The translations under genes were made by a program, and so were the position numbers. From assembly GCA_021792815.1 (NCBI GenBank), contig JAJYTX010000055.1, forward strand, positions 1 through 10,908: 10,908 bases of DNA, written 5' to 3'. The notes under the pieces are model-generated. The model saw nothing but the letters and a program-made list of their open reading frames with translations. It ran no database searches and was not told the DNA's origin. The first letter of the stretch is position 1, and every line of letters starts with the position of its first letter. Positions 7,326-10,908 of this stretch are shown one piece after another. The stretch is from Pseudomonadota bacterium. GTDB taxonomy: Bacteria > Pseudomonadota > Gammaproteobacteria > Steroidobacterales > Steroidobacteraceae.

Positions 7326-9098
7326 TCACGCTCCGCCCCGCCGGCGCAGGCGGTAGTTCAGCTGTGCGCGGGTCAGGCCCAGCATCCGCGCCGCCTGGGT
7401 GACGTTTCCCCTGGCTCGGGCCAGGGCCTCACGGCACAGCCGTTCATCCCACTGACGGATGGACAATCCCGCATCCAGCGCCTGAGTGATCAGGCCATCG
7501 GGTCGGCTGCCGTCGCCGGCCGCGGCGGCCGCGTTGTCGCTTTCCCGGAAGACGCCGTTTGAATCGATCAGATAGCGGATTTCCGCCGGGACCTTGCCCG
7601 GTGGGAACAGGTGCTGCACATCGACGACGCCGTCCTTCCCGGCGGAGATGACCGCGCGCTCGATGATGTTCTGCAGCTCGCGGACATTGCCGGGGTAGTC
7701 GTAGCGCAGCAGCGCATCGACCGCCTGGGTGGTGAACACGTCGACCTTGCGGCGGTATTTGGCGCTGTAGCGCTCCAGAAAATGCTGCATGAGCAGGGGA
7801 ATGTCGTCGCGCCGTTCACGCAGTGGCGGCAATGTGATGGGGAATACGTTCAGCCGGAAGTAAAGATCCTGACGGAACCTGCCGGCATCGACCTCCTTGC
7901 GCAGATCGACGTTCGTCGCCGCCACCAGGCGCACATCGACCTTGATCGGCTGCACACCGCCGACACGCTCAATGACCCCTTCCTGCACCGCCCGCAGCAG
8001 CTTGCCCTGCGCGATCAGGCTCATCGAGGAGATCTCGTCCAGAAACAGCGTGCCGCCCGAGGCGCGCTCGAAGCGTCCGGGCCGCGAAATCGTTGCGCCG
8101 GTGAACGCGCCGCGTTCGACGCCGAACAGCTCGGACTCGATCAGCGTATCGGGGATGGCCGCACAATTGATCGCGATGAACGGCCCACTCGCCCGCGGGC
8201 TGATCGCGTGCAGAGTTGCCGTGAACATCTCCTTGCCGACGCCCGATTCGCCCTCGATGAGGACGGTGGCATCGATTTCAGCGACCTTTTCCAGCTTGTC
8301 GCGCGCGGCACGGAATGCCGGCGAAACGCCGACCACGATCTGCGCAGCGGTGCCCGATGCCGTGTGCGCGCCGCCACCGGCCTCCCGGCCGCTTTGCGGC
8401 ACCAGTTCGGCCACCGAATAGAAACGTACCTGGGGCTCCTCCTCCGCCCAATCCTTTGCCGGGCGACCGATGCACCGGCAACAGGGCGCTCCCATGCCCG
8501 TACACTCGATTTCCTTGTACAGCATCTCCGTGCCGTTGATGGAGCTGGCATAGCCGTTCGCATAGCCGACCAGCATCCAGCACACCGGGACCGGGCTGAG
8601 CCCGAACGCCGCGACATGCTCGGCCGCTTCGACCGATCCCTGCCAGGTGAAGGTGCCGCGGTAACTGTCCCGCTCCGCATTCAGCGTGAATTCGTTCGGC
8701 AGCACCTTGACGAGCCCTTCCAGCCCGTGAATGCGCGAGCCGGCGTTGAAGAAAATGCTGGCTACATCGCCGGTGGCGCCGTGTGACCAGCGGTTGCGGA
8801 CGATCGCCGCGTCCCGGCTGCCGGCGACATGCCCCATCCGCATGAGCAATTCGCGGGCTTTTTCCAGTCCCAGCGTCGTAATCAGCTCCTGGCGCAGCGC
8901 GCCGTACGCCGCCGCATGCACCAGCATCATCCGCTGATCGCCAAACCAGATCCGGCCGTCCTCGGGCGTGAACTTCAGGTTTTCGAACAGCTCGCGCAGC
9001 GTCGGGGAGGCGCCACTGTCCCAATTGCGGTCGGAGGTGATCTGCGAGCGCCCCGTCTGTCGCATCACCTCGGCGAGCGTCAGCCAGGCTCCACTCAT
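7326..9098 (-). CDS. XylR/DmpR/MopR-type sigma54-dependent activator sensing aromatic compounds
   Basis: This 590-residue activator has three parts. Residues about 30-215 are the XylR_N plus V4R sensor. Its spacing equals that of the phenol sensor MopR with an offset of 18: zinc ligands C173, E196, C199 and C207, and pocket residues H124, W152 and Y194 (MopR H106, W134, Y176). Residues about 252-495 are the AAA+ domain with Walker A GESGVGKE (283-290), the sigma54-contacting GAFTGA loop (330-335), Walker B GGTLFLDEI and arginine fingers in FRQDLYFRLNV. Residues about 550-588 are a Fis-type helix-turn-helix (NVTQAARMLGLTRAQLNYRL). In the family, binding of an aromatic ligand relieves inhibition of the ATPase, and hexamers remodel sigma54 polymerase. 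AGGA lies nine bases before the ATG. It diverges from a receptor gene that has a sigma54 promoter, its likely target. The exact effector cannot be read from sequence. Confidence 0.95.
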   Translation of the reverse strand: MSGAWLTLAEVMRQTGRSQITSDRNWDSGASPTLRELFENLKFTPEDGRIWFGDQRMMLVHAAAYGALRQELITTLGLEKARELLMRMGHVAGSRDAAIVRNRWSHGATGDVASIFFNAGSRIHGLEGLVKVLPNEFTLNAERDSYRGTFTWQGSVEAAEHVAAFGLSPVPVCWMLVGYANGYASSINGTEMLYKEIECTGMGAPCCRCIGRPAKDWAEEEPQVRFYSVAELVPQSGREAGGGAHTASGTAAQIVVGVSPAFRAARDKLEKVAEIDATVLIEGESGVGKEMFTATLHAISPRASGPFIAINCAAIPDTLIESELFGVERGAFTGATISRPGRFERASGGTLFLDEISSMSLIAQGKLLRAVQEGVIERVGGVQPIKVDVRLVAATNVDLRKEVDAGRFRQDLYFRLNVFPITLPPLRERRDDIPLLMQHFLERYSAKYRRKVDVFTTQAVDALLRYDYPGNVRELQNIIERAVISAGKDGVVDVQHLFPPGKVPAEIRYLIDSNGVFRESDNAAAAAGDGSRPDGLITQALDAGLSIRQWDERLCREALARARGNVTQAARMLGLTRAQLNYRLRRRGGA

Positions 9099-9125
9099 GA
9101 TGTCTCATCCTGCCGAATGAATTCT

Positions 9126-9167
9126 TCGATGAATAAAATCATACACTCGATTGATAAAATCATACAC
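9126..9167. repeat. Two tandem 21-bp repeats, likely activator binding sites (UAS)
   Basis: Each unit is TCGAT, two variable bases (GA or TG), then ATAAAATCATACAC: 9126-9146 and 9147-9167, identical at 19 of 21 positions. The 21-bp period is two helical turns, so both copies face the same side of DNA, as expected for cooperating activator dimers. The second copy contains TTGATAAAATCA, a weak dyad reminiscent of TTGAT/ATCAA half-sites of XylR-type enhancers. They lie about 194-235 bp upstream of the predicted receptor start site and also overlap the activator's own promoter. Confidence 0.65.
9138..9164 (-). promoter_or_regulatory. Candidate -10 boxes for the sigma54 activator gene inside the repeats
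   Basis: On the minus strand each 21-bp repeat contains TATGAT (9138-9143 and 9159-9164), 40 and 61 bp before the activator start codon. No strong -35 box is seen. Overlap with the putative UAS would let the activator limit its own transcription, as known for XylR-type regulators. Confidence 0.4.
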
Positions 9168-9196
9168 ATTCACCGCTGGCACCGACCCGAAACAGG

Positions 9197-9208
9197 ATTT
9201 TTATCAAT
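9197..9208 (-). repeat. Third, inverted partial copy of the UAS-like repeat
   Basis: Read on the minus strand, ATTGATAAAA at 9208-9199 is an exact copy of 9150-9159 in the second tandem repeat. GATAAAATC (9153-9161) and GATTTTTATC (9196-9205) form an inverted pair with a one-base length difference. It lies about 153-164 bp upstream of the predicted receptor start, a typical enhancer distance for sigma54 activators. Confidence 0.5.
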
Positions 9209-9334
9209 CCTCGACCCAGGGCGCTCCGACGGCACCGGCGCCGCTGCTCCCGTGCGGATTCCCCCGGCAAAGGCTGCTTTGCGCTGCAGCGGCCCTCTCT
9301 GACCGCCAAGGCCTCCACGCCTCTCGGCGGAGCC

Positions 9335-9350
9335 TGGCACGCTCCTTGCA
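9335..9350 (+). promoter_or_regulatory. Full-consensus sigma54 (-24/-12) promoter facing the TonB receptor
   Basis: TGGCACG-N4-TTGCA matches the known consensus TGGCAYR-N4-TTGCW at every fixed position. Taking C9349 as -12 places G9337 at -24 and the start near 9361, about 208 nt before the receptor ATG. It lies in the gap downstream of the divergent sigma54 activator gene and points away from it, with repeats at enhancer distance. This makes it a strong call without experimental proof. Confidence 0.85.
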
Positions 9351-9368
9351 TCAGGTTTGCTCAGAATA

Positions 9369-9477
9369 CCCGCAGTGAACGTTTTTCCAAGCCGCTGCGG
9401 GATCGGGGGAAAGCCAGCGAACTGCATCCGCCTGACCTGCAAGGCGCGTCGCGTCGCGCCGCAGCCGGACGGGGCTG
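9369..9477 (+). other. Structured 5' leader of the receptor mRNA
   Basis: Three inverted repeats follow the predicted start: CCCGCAG/CTGCGGG (9369-9375 and 9395-9401, loop 19 nt), GGCGCG/CGCGCC (9443-9448 and 9455-9460, loop 6 nt) and CAGCC/GGCTG (9462-9466 and 9473-9477). None has a following T-run. They may affect mRNA stability or translation. I recognise no known riboswitch. Confidence 0.35.
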
Positions 9478-9568
9478 ATGCTGTCAACTGACCTCCAGAC
9501 GAGCGGATCCGAAATCGCAACTGAATTCACACCGATATATGGCGCACCAAGCCGGAGGGATGACAGTC

Positions 9569-10908
9569 ATGACAAACATAAGCCATGCCGAATGGCACAA
9601 CCGAGTCTCGCAGCACGTGAAGGCAGCCCTGGCCGGCCGGCGGCCGCCGCTGGCTGTGTTGACCGGAGCCCTGGCGTCCGTTGCGATGTTCCTGGCGCCG
9701 ATGACCGCCAGCGCCGCCGCGGCCAACGCCACCCAGTCAGCGGACGCCATCGCTTCAGGCAGTCTGCGCGAAATCATCGTGACGGCGCGGTTCCGCAAGG
9801 AAAGCCTGCAGAACTCGCCGTTGTCGATGACGGTTCTGAGCGCCAATGATCTGTCGGAACGCGGCATTTCGAACATCACCGGCATCGCGCGCAGCGTCCC
9901 GAACATGACCCTCTCGCCGGCCGGCGCCGGCTACGGCAAATCGGCCGTCGCCTTCATCCGTGGCGTCGGCCAGAACGACTTCAACTTCGCATTCGAACCC
10001 GGCGTCGGCCTGTACGTCGACGGCATCTATTACTCGACGCTGTTCGGCTCGGACTTCACGCTGGGCGACGTGGCGAACATCGAGGTGTTGCGCGGCCCGC
10101 AAGGCACCCTGTTCGGACGGAACTCCGAAGGTGGCGCCATCATCATCCATGACGTCCAGCCGGGCCCGCGACAGGACGCCTACGTGCAGGTCGGGTATGG
10201 CAGCTACGACCGGCAGATGATCCGTGCCGCCACCAACGCCACGCTGATCCCGGGCAAGCTCTACCTGCGGATATTCGGCGCCGCGGACAAGTCCAACGGT
10301 TACGTCAACATATACGATTACGCCTGCAAGAACCCCGGCGCCGCAGGCAACCTCCGGCCGACGACCTACAGCAACGGCTGCAAGACGGGCACCGAAGGCT
10401 CGACCGACACGACCATGGGACGCGTCGCCCTCAAGTGGCTGGTCAATGACAACCTGACCGTCGATGTTTCCGCGGACATGGAACGCGACGGCGGCACCTC
10501 CGCCCCCGATGTGCCGTTGCTTATCGACCCGAGCTACCCCGGCTCGGGCACCGCCAATTACAACACCTACGTATCCATTCCTTACTACGGCATTCCGATC
10601 GACTCCCGGTTCGTGGGCGGCAGCGTCTACAATATCTATTCGACGTTCACCGACCAGCGCAGCGGGATCTCCATTCCGAACGACAACACCATGGATGCCG
10701 CCGGCGTTCAGGGCAGGATCACCTGGCACGCTCCCCACAACCTGCTGGTCACCTCGATCACCGGCTATCGCAACAACAGCGGCCAGTTTTCCGACAACAA
10801 GGGCGGACCGATCCCGATCGAGCTCGTCTACAACCACGTCAAGCATCACCAGTTCAGCGAAGAGCTGCGGCTCGAAGGCAAGGCGCTCGATCACCGGCTC
10901 GACTGGAC
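9569..10908 (+). CDS. TonB-dependent outer-membrane receptor, 3' part cut by window edge
   Basis: About 446 residues of a protein family usually 750-900 long are present. Residues 1-25 are a polar leader ending in RR, then a hydrophobic stretch LAVLTGALASVAMFLA and an ASA/ANA cleavage region near 49-54. A TonB box-like segment EIIVTARFRKES (68-79) follows, then the plug domain (about 80-195), which includes LRGPQGTLFGRNSEGGAI and FIRGVGQNDFN. The barrel then begins with aromatic-rich strands, and a Cys pair brackets an early external loop (YACKNPG...SNGCKTG). Such receptors use TonB-ExbBD energy to import ligands across the outer membrane; this subclass is common in degraders of aromatics, terpenoids and steroids. 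GGAGG lies 10 bases before ATG 9569; ATG 9560 is in frame but touches the ribosome binding site. The sigma54 promoter suggests import of an inducible carbon source, not siderophores. The substrate is unknown. Confidence 0.93.
   Translation, partial: MTNISHAEWHNRVSQHVKAALAGRRPPLAVLTGALASVAMFLAPMTASAAAANATQSADAIASGSLREIIVTARFRKESLQNSPLSMTVLSANDLSERGISNITGIARSVPNMTLSPAGAGYGKSAVAFIRGVGQNDFNFAFEPGVGLYVDGIYYSTLFGSDFTLGDVANIEVLRGPQGTLFGRNSEGGAIIIHDVQPGPRQDAYVQVGYGSYDRQMIRAATNATLIPGKLYLRIFGAADKSNGYVNIYDYACKNPGAAGNLRPTTYSNGCKTGTEGSTDTTMGRVALKWLVNDNLTVDVSADMERDGGTSAPDVPLLIDPSYPGSGTANYNTYVSIPYYGIPIDSRFVGGSVYNIYSTFTDQRSGISIPNDNTMDAAGVQGRITWHAPHNLLVTSITGYRNNSGQFSDNKGGPIPIELVYNHVKHHQFSEELRLEGKALDHRLDW

Noticed and set aside
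7611..8786. Long open frame on the plus strand opposite the sigma54 activator
   Set aside because: Same GC-driven mirror effect; the activator shows every catalytic motif on the minus strand.
9177..9192. Second TGGCAC as another sigma54 promoter
   Set aside because: The -12 position reads CGAA instead of TTGC.
9478..9849. Leader open frame starting at ATG 9478 and overlapping the receptor in another frame
   Set aside because: It has no good ribosome binding site, and its translation follows no known pattern and shadows the receptor signal peptide.
9755..10894. Long open frame on the minus strand opposite the TonB receptor
   Set aside because: Mirror of a well-supported receptor; Val/Asp/Gly-rich translation without a family pattern.

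Overview
The window comes from a GC-rich proteobacterium, most likely a gammaproteobacterium. It holds the conserved block tsaD (divergent), rpsU, yqeY, dnaG, rpoD, and then a CAU-anticodon tRNA that looks like tRNA-Ile2. E. coli has the same order (tsaD, rpsU, dnaG, rpoD, ileX). I cannot fix the genus. The style of the TonB-dependent receptor at the right end resembles those of catabolically versatile Xanthomonadales, Nevskiales or Steroidobacter-like bacteria, but that is an impression only.

Left part, minus strand (1-1837): tsaD (tRNA t6A synthesis) is followed by folB and folK (dihydrofolate synthesis). folB and folK are almost fused at TGACATG, and folK runs off the left edge. Centre, plus strand (1978-6685): this is the macromolecular synthesis operon, with rpsU (ribosomal protein S21), a GatB/YqeY-domain protein, dnaG (primase) and rpoD (primary sigma factor). 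A good sigma70 promoter sits in the 140-bp gap shared with tsaD. A second, weaker one lies just before rpoD. dnaG has no ATG, GTG or TTG at the position where its homology begins, so it appears to start on ATT or ATC. After rpoD come a perfect 22-bp inverted repeat, a convergent DUF4404 gene and the tRNA gene.

Right part (7326-10908): an accessory-looking module begins 24 bp after the tRNA. On the minus strand is a complete XylR/DmpR/MopR-type sigma54-dependent activator. Its sensor domain keeps the zinc ligands and the phenol-contacting residues of this family. On the plus strand, diverging from it, is a TonB-dependent outer-membrane receptor cut by the right edge. The 470-bp gap between them carries two tandem 21-bp repeats, a third inverted partial copy, and a full-consensus sigma54 -24/-12 promoter pointing at the receptor. 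The simplest model is that an aromatic or phenol-like effector binds the activator, which sits on the repeats about 150-235 bp upstream and turns on the receptor. The same repeats overlap the activator's own likely promoter, which suggests autoregulation. I judge this sensor-to-transporter circuit and the dnaG start to be the two most interesting points in the window.
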